Numbered from the stretch's first letter, positions 17,335 to 28,407 are shown. The stretch is DNA of 28,417 nt from Auxenochlorella pyrenoidosa (GCA_001430745.1 KQ482040.1:1385775-1414191), one strand, 5' to 3'. The notes: generated by a model not told the origin, from the letters alone. Translations and numbers: made by a program.

Positions 17335-19711
17335 CTAGCCCTGCACACTCCTCAATTTTCCAACCGCCGCCAGGAAGCGCTCGAGCTCCGCCTCTGTGTT
17401 GTAGCAGTGCACCGAGGCCCGCAGCACCTCGGTCAACCCCCGCCGCTCAAAGTCAAAGCGCGTGCTGCCGACGCGCGACACCGACACATTGATGTGCTGT
17501 CGCTCCAGCGCTTCCTGGACCTGGCTGGCTGCAGGGCAGGCAACGAGGACGACGGGCAAAGACTGCTGCGGGCAGGAGTGCTGGTGTAACACGCTGGCCG
17601 GTTCCCTTGTACTGGACTACTCGCGGATCTGCTGCCATTGCTACAGCTGGAGTGCGAGCACATGGGAGCACGCTGGTGACCCCAGCGTACTGTCCAACCA
17701 TCACAGCGGCCCCACCTGTGTGTCCTGCCACCGTGAAGCTGACCAGGCCGCACAGCACTGCGCCGCGATCGTGCACCGTCACCCCCGGCAGCGCGGCCAG
17801 CGCGGCACGCAGCGCCGCAGCCAGCTGCTGTATGCGCGCCCAAATGCGGTGGATGCCCAGCCGCACGCACTGCTCGGCTGCGACGCCAAGCCCGACCTGC
17901 ACAGCACCTTGGAAGGGGGGACTCCGGCATCTGCCAACTCGCAGTGCTGCGCCATGCTGCTGGCGCCAGAGCAAAGCATGGGCTAGGCACGAAGTGCCGG
18001 CGTGCAGGCTGGCATACAGGCTGCTCTGCGCCGGAAGACCCTTCCTGGCGCGACAGCGCTCCTCACACCTTGGCTGCAAAGCTCATTTCGTACTGCTCAA
18101 ACCGCCGGGCAGTTGGGTGCAGTGTATACTCGCCGGCTCCGGTCCAGCTGGCGCTGACATTGTCCAGGGTGGCCGGCTCAAACCTGGGCAGCGCATCCCT
18201 GCAGCGGGAGAGGGCAGGCAAGCGGCGAATGTCCCAGCAGCCTCATGTGCGGCTTGCCATGTGCGCCTGTTTGGCATGGATAGGCAGCAATGGCAGCAAT
18301 GTGCAAACATGCGTCCTGGATCCAGACCAGGCGAGCGGCCCATGCCCCAGCCGCGCCTGCGGCAGAAGAGCAGGCCCGAGCCGCGCGGGCCCCGCAGGTA
18401 CTTGCGCCCCGTGGCCGACAGGAAGTCGCAGCCGACGGCGCGCACGTCCACGGGCAGCTGCCCCACGCTCTGGCAGGCGTCCAGCAGGTAGGGCACGCCC
18501 GCAGCGCGGCACAGCGCGCCCACGCCGGCCGCGTCGTACACGCGGCCTGGCGGGCAGGGGGGAGGGGGGGGCGGGACAAACGGCGGCGTCGGCGCAAGCT
18601 GGCATGGGGGACCCTCGCAGGGGCGTGCCAGCGGCGCGCAGGCGCTGCAAACAAAAACCAAACCAGTGGCGCGCAGGCGCTGCAAACAAAAACCAAACCA
18701 GCGGCGCGCAGGCGCTCCGAGAACCAGAACCCAGGCCGCGATCTTCATTCCTCAAGCCATGAAGGGGCACTGTGCGCTGCCCTGGTCCCCCAGCCGCTTG
18801 CCTGAGCTGGTGGGCACGTGGGAGATGGACACAAGCACGGGGGCACGTCCCGCGCTGCCGCCGGGCTGCAGCATGCCCCGCAGCGCTGCAAGGTCGACAT
18901 CGCCCTCCTCTGTCTCAGGAACCACCTCAACCAGCACCCCCGTGCGCCTGCAGCGGGGCCCGCAGCAGCTGGCAGGCCCGGGTTTGGCAGCGCGCTGGCG
19001 GGCGTGCCGCATGCAGGCGCAGCACGGGCAGGCAGGCTCCAGGCGGCAGGGCACCTGGCCAGGTGGCAGGCTCACTTGGCCAGCTGCAGCAGCGCGATCA
19101 TGTTGGACCCGTACTCTGCGACGCTGGTCAGGATCTGCAGCAGGGCGAGCGAGGGGGCACAATGGCGGCGGCGGCAGCAGCGGCGGCGGCGGCGGTGGCG
19201 GGGCCGGGAACATGGGAGCCCACATCCTGCTCAGCGGATGCGCGTGCCCCTGCCCCAGCGCACCCGGTCCCCGGGCCGCCAGGTCCACGCCAGGCCATAC
19301 ACGACCTGCTGCCAGGCGGCAGTGGCCGAAGACAGGATGGCCAACTCGTCCTCGCAGCAGTTGAGCAGCGCCGCCAGCGCCGCATAGGGCCGGCGCAGCT
19401 CCGCCTCGGCGGCAAAGAAAGTCTCATAGCCACCCCGTGTTGCCTCCCTGTGACACGACCATAATGCAGGAGGGAACATTAATTCCTGTGGGAAGAACGC
19501 AATGGTTCTGGCAGCTGCTGGCAGCGGCCACTATCGGGTGGCGGGGCGGCGGCGCTCACCTCTCCAGGTAGCCCTGGACGGCACTGAGCGTGTTGCGGCT
19601 CGGTATCGAGCAACCGGCGTTGTTCAGGTGCACCAAAGTTGGCGGGTCGAGCTCAGGCAGCTGTGCTCCGACAGCCCGGGTGTGCTCCTCTGTCCATTGC
19701 GACTGCGACAT
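17335..19711 (-). CDS. Gene G: class V PLP-dependent aminotransferase (cysteine desulfurase-like)
   Basis: Eight exons in phase: 19711-19560, 19447-19264, 19134-19076, 18947-18802, 18546-18357, 18198-18069, 17896-17716 and 17528-17335, exactly 412 codons (411 residues), a normal length for the family. Fold-type I features are complete: [17 protein letters not shown] near the N-terminus, [63 protein letters not shown] (D203 pairs with the pyridine nitrogen) and [13 protein letters not shown] (K229 should form the Schiff base), ending with INVSVSR and [17 protein letters not shown]. The closest sequences I know are bacterial class V enzymes annotated as aminotransferase or isopenicillin-N-epimerase-like; the substrate is not known. 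I see no mature organelle signal at the N-terminus. Intron 4 is GC-AG (TCAG|GCAAGC) and carries a 35-bp tandem repeat; the donor after 18357 is uncertain. Shares an upstream region with gene H. Confidence 0.85.
18631..18717. repeat. 35-bp tandem repeat, about 2.5 copies, in intron 4 of gene G
   Basis: Unit 18631-18665 recurs at 18666-18700 with one difference (GCGG versus GTGG at the start), and a third partial copy begins at 18701 and fades after about 17 bases. Each unit pairs a GC-rich half (GGCGCGCAGGCGC) with an A-rich half (AAACAAAAACCAAACCA). Confidence 0.9.
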
Positions 19712-20258
19712 GCGTTTTACGATTTGGAATGGCGATCAGCAGCCTTGTCAATCGCATCTGGCTGTGTCAGGGCTTTCTGCCGCCAGGCGGCCGCCCAGCG
19801 GCGGCATGGACCAGTGACACTACCTTTGCTCAGAATGGAACATACAATGGACTCTTGATATCTCAATGCAACAATGCGCAGCCAGATCAGGAGATTCAGC
19901 CCACTTTGATGCAGCTGACGGATGGAACCACGTGGGGCATCGTGCTGCCGCAGGCGGCAAGTCGCGGTGTCTGGTGGAGGCACACACGGCTCGCATCAAG
20001 GCCAGCAGCTCTGTTTGGGCTGTGCCTGACACTGTCAATTCTTTTGTTGATTTTATTGAAATAAACACACGTCCATTCCAGGCTTGATTGCAGCTGAGGT
20101 GAGACCGCCTGTCGGCTGCCGCCCTCTGCCGGCGATGCCCGCCAAATGCGGTCTTCATGCTGCTGGGCGATGAGCGTCCGTCCCTCGACTTGACTTCAAA
20201 CCTTCAACCGCTTCAGCGGGCTCTCACTTGGCCTCCCGCTCAGGCGTTGCGTTTGGCC
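19712..20258. promoter_or_regulatory. Shared upstream region of divergent genes G (-) and H (+)
   Basis: 547 bases separate the two start codons. The middle (about 20028-20070) is AT-rich for this window, with TTTTGTTGATTTTATTG. No further exon, repeat or RNA gene is supported. Both genes probably start transcription here. Confidence 0.45.
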
Positions 20259-23200
20259 ATGGCCAAAACCAGCCCGGGCTGCCCCTTGTTAGACGATCGC
20301 GTGGCAGATCAGAGCCAGCTGCTGCAGCGGGCCTCCGGAGTGATTCAGGCCCTCCAGGTCGGGAGACCGCCAGCCTCCCACCGCCCGCGCCGCCGCCGAT
20401 GCACGTGCAACAACCGACACCCTTCTGTTCCTCATGCCTGCAGGTCGATGTGGGCGGCCTGCTCTGGGAGATTGACCAGAGATTTGGCTCCAGCTTCCAC
20501 GAGGAGGTGGCCGCCAGCCTGCCTACCCTGCTCGCTGCCGCCTCTGCGGGCCAGGCGGAGGGCGGCGCCGCCGCCAGCACCCACCACCCGGCAAGTCCAG
20601 AGGAAGCGGGCCAGGCGCTGCTTGCTGCGGCGCAGGACCGGCTGGTGCTCCTTGGTCGCGCCTACAACGTCATCAACGGCCTGGCCACAGACGTGGACGC
20701 CTGCCTACATGAGCTAGACACGGGTGCAGGCGGCGGCGGCAGGCCCACGCCGCTGCCCTTCCCGCAGCTCACGCCGCTGCACACCACACATACCTACGAG
20801 GCCCCCACAGGGCAGCAGCAGGCAGGCAGCCTGGCCAGCCTGCTGCTGTTGCAGGAGGAGAGCATGGCTGCTGGGCAGGCGAGTGCTGCCCCACAGGGCA
20901 GCGATTCTCCTGCTGTGCTTCCTGGCAGCTGCCAGGCTGCGATGGCAGCACCAGTGGGCGATGTCATGCTCCAGGCAGCAGAGGCAGCAGGTTGCAGCAG
21001 CAGCAGCAGCAGTGGCGGCAGCATGACACCAGCAGCCCCAGCAGAATCGCCTGCCCGCACGCCTGCTGTGCCGGCTGCAGCGCTGAGCCCCACTACTGCC
21101 CGGTTTGTGGGTGCTGCCTTCCTGGCCAGAGATGCAGAGGTAGCAGAGCAGGCAGCACGGCCAAAGGCGGTGCTGGACACCAGTCTGAAGGATGCGGCAG
21201 CAGAGACCAGCAGGTGGGGTGGACGGGTCAACAGAGGCAAGGAGGAAGGATGCGTAGGTCGAACACACATTTTGGCAGCGGCAGCTGCTAAAGGCTGCAC
21301 GATGAGCGTTCCCACCTGCTGCAGGATGGCAGCTGTGCGGCGGCAGCTGGAAAACGAGGTGGCAGGCACAGCAGGTGCAGCGCGCAGCGGCGCAGCAGGT
21401 GCTTGGCCAGCCAGCCTGGCGGCCCTCTTTGAGTCTGCCGCTGCTCCGCCGCCAGCCATGCCCACCGTGTCGGGCCACAATGAGGGGGGCAGGGCTGCTG
21501 CAGTGGAACCTCCATCAGCTGAGGCTACAGAGGAGCATGGCAGTGCAATGGCAGGCATGGTGCCGCAGGTGTCCACTCTGCCAGGACGGCAGGATGCGAG
21601 CAGCCAAGCAGCGCAGGGGGGCTCCTGCAATGCTCAGCAGGCTGCCGTAAGGGGCGCTCCAGCCTTGCAATGGCCAGGCAGCAGCATTGCTCAGACTGTG
21701 GACGCCCACACAGCAGCACTGGCCCAAGTCCTGACCTCACTTGCCACCGGCTCGGCTGGGGCAGTCACAACACCCAGCGCTGCAGCACTGCCACCACCTG
21801 CTGTGCGCGGCCCAAGCCAGCAGCACGAGGTTTCCCCTGTCCCTCAATCAGATCACGATGCATCATCAGATCTGCAGGCCTCCCGTGCACCGCTGAGCGC
21901 TCCTTCTGCCAGCTTCCTGCAGCATGTGCTGGCTGGCGCACGCAGCAGAAGTGTGGACAGCAGCCCCTCTGTGCCCGCGCAGCAGCCAGCCGCTGCAGAG
22001 CAGGCAGTTCCCACCGCATTTGCTGCAGACAGCTGCCGCAGCAGCGCGCGCACCACCATCCAAATCAGCGTTGACGCAGAGAGCACTGGTGGGCCAAGCT
22101 ATGGGGCGGCAGTGGAGGCCGCGGCCCAGGTGGCACGCGAAATCGACGCACTTCTGCAGCAGCACCCAACAAGCGACCTGGCCGGCAGAGTGGCCAGCGG
22201 GTTGAGCAGCACTGAGGCTGTCGCTGCAGACCTGCCAGCAGAGGCTGCTGTTGGTGCAGGCCCCAGTGGCGAGCAGCTGCTGCCAAGCAGTCCAGCCCAT
22301 GAAGTGCAAACCTCGGCTGGCATGGCAGCCGCCGATGTGCTGGGCCCAGGCGGCGTGGATGCCATGCTCGCTGAGCTTGAGCTTGGCCTCGCAGGTGCCC
22401 TGGCCAAGCAGCAGGTTGGACTGCAACAGCAGACATGCCGTCACGAGCACCAGCAGCAGCAGCAGAAGTCGCAGCCGCCACTGCAGCCGCAGCAGCAGGA
22501 GCAAGAACAGCAGCAGCCACCAGTGGAGAAGGCCCTGAATCTGGAGGTGCAGCATGGGCAGGTGCAAGAGGAACATCAGTCCGCCGGGCAGCTTCAGGTT
22601 GCAGGGCAGTGGCATAGTGATGCGCACGAGCCTGGCAGCAAGCTGGCAGAGCCACATGAGACAGCAGATGGTGGCAGCTGCATCGGTGAAAGCAGCGGCC
22701 AGGATGCCATAGCACATGCACAGGCACCTGAACCTTGCCTTGGGCTGCTGGCGCTCAGCAGCAGTCGGCAGGCAGCAAGCCAGTCCTTGGCGCTCCCTGC
22801 GGCAGGTGGCAACGGGCGTGCCCTGCAGCCCAGGCAGCTCCAGCGGCTGGCAGCTGCGCATGGACAGCACGACAGTGTAGGTTCTCTCCGGCTGACTGCA
22901 GATGGTGCTAGCAGCGATGAGGCCCCCGGTAGTGCAGCCGGCTACTCTTCACCGGTGACTGCAGCAGGGAGAGAGCCTGCCGCCGCTCTGGGCGCAGAAG
23001 TGGCGCAGCAGCTGCTGGCAGGGGCGCATGCCCGTCTGCAGCAAGAGGCCGCTGCCCAACAGGCGGCTGCGACTGCGGCAGAAGAGCTAGCTGCAGCCGC
23101 GGAGGGAGAGGTGCATAATCTTGAGGCACAGGGGCGCTTTGTGGAGGCTGCGGCGGCGGCGGTGGAGGCGGACAGGTTGGTATGGCAGAGGCGGGGTAAA

Positions 23201-26200
23201 GTGATGCTCCCTGGCTGCCCTCACCAGCGCACTTTCTACACCTCCAACAGCATATTAAACCCAAGTGGCTCATCCTTTTGCTTCTTGACTGTACCGCAGG
23301 CTGGCAGCCGCCATCGGCCCTGCACGGCAGGCAGCTGCTGCTTCTGCCTGGCAGCTCGAGCAAATGGAGGAGGATGTCGCAGCTGCCGCAAAGGAGGCAG
23401 CAGCAGCACTCAGCTGTAGCGGCTGCGCTGGGGCAGCAGCTAAAGCAGCGGCGGCCGCCTCGGCTTTGCGAGCAGCGCTTAAGTGGGCCAGGCCAACTGC
23501 ATTGTCAGCCCAAGGGCAGTTGCAGTTGGCTCCAACACCTGCAGCTGAGCTGCAGCAGGGCTGCCATGCAGAAGGGGCTGGCCAGGAGCAAGAGCCGCAC
23601 AAGCAGCCGGAGCCCAGCAGTGCAGAGCAGCATGCGGCTAGCCCGGACCTCCTTCTGCTGGCTGAGTCAGCACTTCTGCAATTAGATGACCCTATGGCGA
23701 CCCTGGAGAGTGCCATGCAGGGCTGCAGTAGACACGCCTGGCCAAACGGCCTTGCCTCAGAGCCGGTGCAGGTCTGGCGAGTGCAGCAGCAGCATCCACC
23801 GCCGCAGCAGTCGCAGCAGCAGCAGCAGCAGCAGCAGCTTGAGCCCAGCCTGCACTGCTGCCCAGGCCGCAGTAGTGCAGGTGGCAGAGACCTTCGTGCC
23901 AGCAGCATCCTGGCACAGCCAACAGATGCAGCGGATGCAGACACAATGGCAGCTGCCGAGGCTCAGCCTGCAGCCCAGTGCACAGACAGCAGTGGGGATC
24001 GCATCGCTGCTGCTTGGTTGCAATCAACGCAGCTTGAAGCACCGTCGCCAGCGCCAATGATGCAGCAGGCATTGCCAGCGCCACTGCAGCAACAGCCGCA
24101 TGGACCAGCAGCTGGGCAGGACTCTGCTGCATCTGTGGACTTGCCGCTGCCTGTTCAGGCTGCCTGGCCACCGTCTCGCCAGTCTGGCATGCCTGTTGAG
24201 GCAGAGCCAGCCCAGCATGCAGCAGCCCCATGTCATGGGCAGCCTCCTGCTCACGCCGCTGCTGCAGCTGGCGCTCTGAGTAGCTGCAGCTATGGGAGCG
24301 CTGGCAGCGGCCCCAATGCAAGCAGCATGGCAGACAGGGGCAGTGCGCATAGTAGCGCCAGTGGGTGCAGCAGCCTCGCCCATGGACAGTCAGAGCACCA
24401 GGACGCCCTGTTGCGTGCCACCAGGTTGCGACATGCAGCAGCCGCACTCGCTGCAAGGCAGCAGCGGGCCCTCATCCGGGCACAGCAAGCAGGTGAGAAC
24501 TAAATCAATCGATCAATTACATTTTGAAATCCAGACAGGGTTGATTGTTCCAAGGCATGTCGTGCTGGAATAACCTGAAGCACTTGCCACCACCCTCTCT
24601 TTTGCACAGCTTGTGAGGCGGAGCGCCTGCAAACCGCTGGGCTGCTGGAGGCTGCTGCTGCTGCGACTGGATCAGCAGCCAAGTGGCGCAAGCGGTGAGA
24701 TGAGCCACAAACACTCTGCCGTGATGCTGTGCTGTCTGCTGCAATTTGTATGGCCTGCTTCAATGCTACGCCGCCAGCCACAAGACAGGAAGTTGCTGCC
24801 TCAAGGGATGTCATGAGCTTGAGGCCCATGCTGCCTGCAGGGCAGACAAGGTTGGCGGCCTTGCGCAGCTGGCTTTGCGGCATGCTGCTAACTGCGAAGC
24901 GGAGGCGCCTGCAGAAGGCTCGGAAGGGCCACAGCGCCTCCAGCAGCTGGCAACCGCACAGCTCAGTGCCACAGCTGGGCGGCGTGATGCCCGTCAATCT
25001 ACCTTTGCAGCCCTTGCGATGTCAATCAGAGCAGCAGTGCAGCCAGTAAGTGGAGGACGGGCACCCTTCCCGGCAGACTGCACTCCCGCTGCGCAGATTG
25101 GCGATCAGATTGGTGTCAGTGAGGACCGCCCCAGGCACGCCTCATCAGCCAGCGCTGGTTGCGGCACGGCGGGGCAGCCTTCAGCCTTCTTGGGAGTGCC
25201 GGCACCTGCTTTGCAGCTGCAGCCGGCCTGCCAGCTACTCACAGCAACTCGCAGTAGCGTCAAGTCCACCAGCAGCGGCAGCAGCAGTGGCACTCCACAG
25301 CTCTCTGGCAGCGTACATCCAGGGGCAACCAGCAGGCCGCCACTGGCGCTTCCTAGCATCACGAGCAGCGAGCACTGCACTGAATGCGGCAGTGGAGAAC
25401 TTTCTGGCAGGAGCAGCAGCGGTGCTGGCACAATCAGCGCCGTCAGCAGGCACATCATGCAGACCGGCGGGCCCAGCGAAGAGCATGCTATGGACTCTGG
25501 CAGTGGCGGCAGGCGCCTCCTTGAAAGTGGCTGTAGTGGCATCAGCGGCAGCGATGAGGAGAGCAGCAGTCTTGGAAGGTCACCCGTCTCCAGCACTCCT
25601 GCAAGCAACGGCCATGAAGTCAGGGTTGGGGGTGCCAACCAGCATGCAGGCAGCTACGGAGATGCCGCAAGCCAGCTGGCACTGTGGGGGGCAGCGACCG
25701 GTGACATAACCCCAGTTGCAGCTGGCGTCGGCAGTCCTGTGGGCCACACTCTGCGGGCAGGGCCAGCCGTGGCAGCAGCACCTGCTGCAGCGCTGGATGC
25801 TCAGAGCGCGCAGCGGGCCGTGCCTCGGCCGCTGCCCGCCTTCTGCCTGCCGCAGGCTGCCTCAGCGAACTGCGGTCCCAACCAGCATGTCATTCCAGGC
25901 TTCTCCTGCACCCAGCCGGTTGAGCGGCCTGGCCCTGGCGCCGCAGCAGCACATGCGCTGACATTTCAGGACGTTAAGCGCGGCCCGGCAGCCATGCTGC
26001 CGTGTGCAGCTCGTGCCGCGACGCCCGCTGGCGGAGCCAGCGTTGGCCAGCCTGCACCGTCTGGGCTTGCCCAGCAGCTTGACAGGTCGGCTGGGCTGGT
26101 CGAGTCGTCCCCACCGCTGCGTATATTGCCATGCTGGCTGCAGAACGCCCTGCTGCACACGTACATGCCCAACAGTGCCCACCATCCCCCCTACCCCCCA

Positions 26201-26431
26201 CCCCCCAGGCTGGATGCTCTGCTGGCCCGCAGCAAGCGGGCCACCGCAGGCCTGGCCGTCTCTGCGGTGCGCCACCAGCGGGCGACCACCGAGCTGGGTG
26301 GCACCATTTGCTGGCTCAGCGGGTTTGGGGCTGGCATGCCGGCGCATGCCGTGGGGCGCAGCCTGGGCGGCAGTAGCGGCGGCAGCAGCAGCGCCAGGCG
26401 CAGCTCGTCCCCTGCCGGTGGGCACTACTGA
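20259..26431 (+). CDS. Gene H: very large Ala/Ser/Gln-rich protein of unknown function
   Basis: Six exons in phase: 20259-20357, 20444-21213, 21325-23175, 23300-24492, 24610-24694 and 24841-26431 (TGA), 1863 codons. I recognise no domain. The N-terminal part (about 1-150) looks folded and helical: SQLLQRASGVIQALQVDVGG, LLWEIDQRFGSSFHEEV and RLVLLGRAYNVINGLATDVD. A long Ala/Ser/Gly region follows, with a Gln tract near 22451-22530 and another near 23783-23838. An Ala-rich helical segment that may form a coiled coil spans the join of exons 3 and 4 (GAHARLQQEAAAQQAAAT... then WQLEQMEEDVAAAAKEAA). The C-terminus (RLDALLARSKRATAGLAVSA to GGTICWLSGFG) again looks ordered. The intron 21214-21323/4 is a multiple of three, so its removal rests on splice signals (AG|GTGGGG, CTGCAG|G). 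A pyrimidine-rich stretch before 26207 may be another intron. ATG context is GCCATGG. Confidence 0.7.
22451..22530 (+). repeat. CAG-rich (poly-Gln) tract in gene H
   Basis: Repeated CAG codons with CCG and GAG interruptions encode a Gln/Pro-rich stretch in exon 3 of gene H. The reading frame is kept throughout. Confidence 0.8.
23783..23838 (+). repeat. Second CAG-rich (poly-Gln) tract in gene H
   Basis: A run of CAG codons, with a nearly uninterrupted block at 23812-23837, encodes eight or more consecutive Gln residues in exon 4 of gene H. Confidence 0.8.
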
Positions 26432-26753
26432 GTCAGCTATGGCAGCCTGCTCCTGTCCCTTTTCTTCATCCAACTATCTGCTTGTATGATTATGTGTTCA
26501 CATTACTTGGAGTGGTGAGACAAATAGTGGAAGTTGTACGGGATGCAAATGGTGAAAGCAGAGAGGCGGGGAGTGCTGAGCTTGGCACCAGCTGCAGGCA
26601 GGTCAGGAGCATGCAAGCTGGGCTGCTGACGTCATCCACACCGCCCGGCTTCCATGACAAATGTGCAGCTGCACTGTTGCTTCAGGGCCGTGAAGTTGGC
26701 CCAACGTAGTGAGCCAGCTGCACTGTCCTGCTCGGAGGGCGCAACACGCCGCT
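26432..26753. other. Intergenic space between convergent genes H and I
   Basis: 322 bases between two facing stop codons; it should contain both 3' UTRs. The part at 26460-26540 is relatively AT-rich. Nothing else is recognised. Confidence 0.5.
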
Positions 26754-28407
26754 CTAGGATGCCAGGCGCGATGCAGTGCTGTATGGGCCTGCAACCGGGT
26801 CGGAGCTGTCGGGCAGGCAACCGGCTGTCGCTGCAGCGGCAGCGGCTGCCATGGAAGAGCCTGCCGCCGACCTACGGCCACCCAGGCTGAACCGCTTGCC
26901 GAGCGCAGAGAAGAAGCGGCCGCCGCTGTTGGTGCGCTTCAGGCTGCCTGCGCGAGGCATATGCGCCTGCCGTGGTGGCGGCGACAGCAGCTGCAGCATG
27001 GACGGAGCCTGCACCGCGCCAATTGCGCCCATGGCAGCCCCCGCCGCGGTGGCAGCGCTGGGCTCGCTGGCAGCTGCAGCTGCGGCGGCTGCTGCGATTG
27101 CAGCAGCAGTCGCCTCGTCCTTTGCTCCATCTGGGCTGGCAGAGGAGAACAGGCCGCCGCCCATGCCGCTGAGTTTGCGCTTGATAGCTGCAGCAAAGCT
27201 AGTGCGCGGACCGCCTGCCTGGGTGGCGCGCGGCGGCCCAGACGTGGCGCCCGCAGGTCGCGCCGCCGACGCGGCGCCTCCCCGCCTGTCATCTGAGGGC
27301 ACCGCACGAATGAGGTCGTCAGCAGCGCGGCCACCGCCGGCGCTGCCGCCTGCAGCGCCTGTTGCCTGCTGGCTGCCCGCAGCGTCAGCAGGCGCACCCG
27401 CAGCAAGATCATCTGCCTTGGGCTGCACTGTGCCTGCCGCCGCCAGAGCCGCGTCCACCTCGGCAACTGCCGCGTGTGCCGCAGCCTCCCGCTGGGCGGC
27501 AGCTGATGGACGGCTGCCATCCTGGCTGCCGCCGCTGCCAGAGCTCGAGTGCCGGCGGTCTGCCTCGCCGGCCTGTGCGGCAGCCCCAGGCTGCCCCAGA
27601 GCGCTCAGCCCTGCACCCTCCCTCAGGCCGCTCCTAGCCGGTGCCAGGCTGCCGTGCGCCTTGGTGCGCATGAGCAGGCTGAAGACTGCCGGCTTGCTGG
27701 GCCTTACCTCACTGAACCGGCCCGCCATGGCGCTGCCGAACGACAGCGACTTAAGGTTGCGCGCCAGCCCTGCCGGCCCGCCCGCTGCCGCATCTGCCGC
27801 CTTGCCGTCTGCTGCCGGGGCGGCAGCAGGGGCTGCGGCAGCCTTGGCCTTCTCTCCACCCTGTGGTGTTGGCGCGGCGCCTGCTGAGCTGCCGCTGGTG
27901 TTGACAGTGGCGGCGGCGACGGCGTGGGAGGGGGCGCGTGCCGGCGCGGTCGCGAGCAGGCTGGGAGTGCCGCCGGCATTGGCAGCTGCCTTGGAGGCGC
28001 TTTCCACCACGACCATCGACTTGGGGCGCTGCAGGTGCAGGAGGACAGGCGTGACGGTGGAGCCAATCGCCCCGGTCGTGCCTTGTCACCGGCAGCCCAC
28101 CCCCAGCACCACGCCTGCACTTTCCCAGCATGCATGCTACAAGGCCTGGACAAGAGCGCGTCCCCCAGACTGCCGGGCACAGGAGCCTGATTGGCCTGCC
28201 AGGCAAGACTTCCGAGGCGCCACGGCGCCCAGCCTCCTCCACATCAGCGCAGGGCAGCCCCCCCACCCCCACCCCCACCCCCACCACCACCCCCGCCCCC
28301 GCCCACCTGGTAGGCCTTGAGCCAGGGGTGGCGCAGCAGGGCGTGCACTGTGGGCCGCTTGGAGGGGTCCCTCTGCAGCGCCTGCCGGATGAAGTCGCGA
28401 GCCTGGT
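26754..28407 (-). CDS. Gene I: Ser/Thr protein kinase, end of catalytic domain plus long low-complexity tail (5' part outside window)
   Basis: Two exons are inside the window: 28407-28307 and 28028-26754, joined in phase 0; the first starts at a CTGCAG acceptor, so the bulk of the kinase lies beyond 28417. The first exon encodes DQARDFIRQALQRDPSKRP and TVHALLRHPWLKAYQ, the final helix region of a Hanks-type kinase domain (subdomain XI with its invariant Arg in KRP, followed by the HPW motif common in CAMK/CDPK-like kinases). The rest, about 424 residues, is Ala/Gly/Ser-rich with basic patches: RPKSMVVVES, FAAAIKRKLSG, SLKRTNSGGRFFSALGKRFS and LGGRRSAAGSS. Several fit basophilic kinase sites (KRTNS, KRFS, RRS), so the tail may be phosphorylated; that is inference. 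The exact kinase subfamily cannot be decided from this fragment. Confidence 0.8.
28258..28306 (-). repeat. (CCCCAC)n tract; G-rich on the sense strand at a donor site of gene I
   Basis: The plus strand shows repeated CCCCCA units followed by CCACCACC and CCCCCGCC. Read in the sense of gene I this is a long series of G runs that begins right at the 5' splice site (CAG|GTGGGCGGGGG) after exon 28407-28307. It has G-quadruplex potential in DNA and pre-mRNA. Confidence 0.75.

Noticed and set aside
19163..19203. GGC/GCA repeats considered as a coding Ala tract
   Set aside because: They lie inside an intron of gene G between exons 19447-19264 and 19134-19076, whose join restores the [14 protein letters not shown] motif.
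19639..20064. A 141-codon plus-strand frame between genes G and H
   Set aside because: It overlaps the first exon of gene G on the opposite strand and then crosses the AT-rich spacer; no motif, no splice-consistent partner.
26776..28320. A 514-codon open frame on the plus strand, opposite gene I
   Set aside because: It is the complement of the low-complexity Ala-rich kinase tail; GCN/GGC-rich coding DNA keeps the opposite strand open. The minus strand has the kinase motif and matching splice signals.
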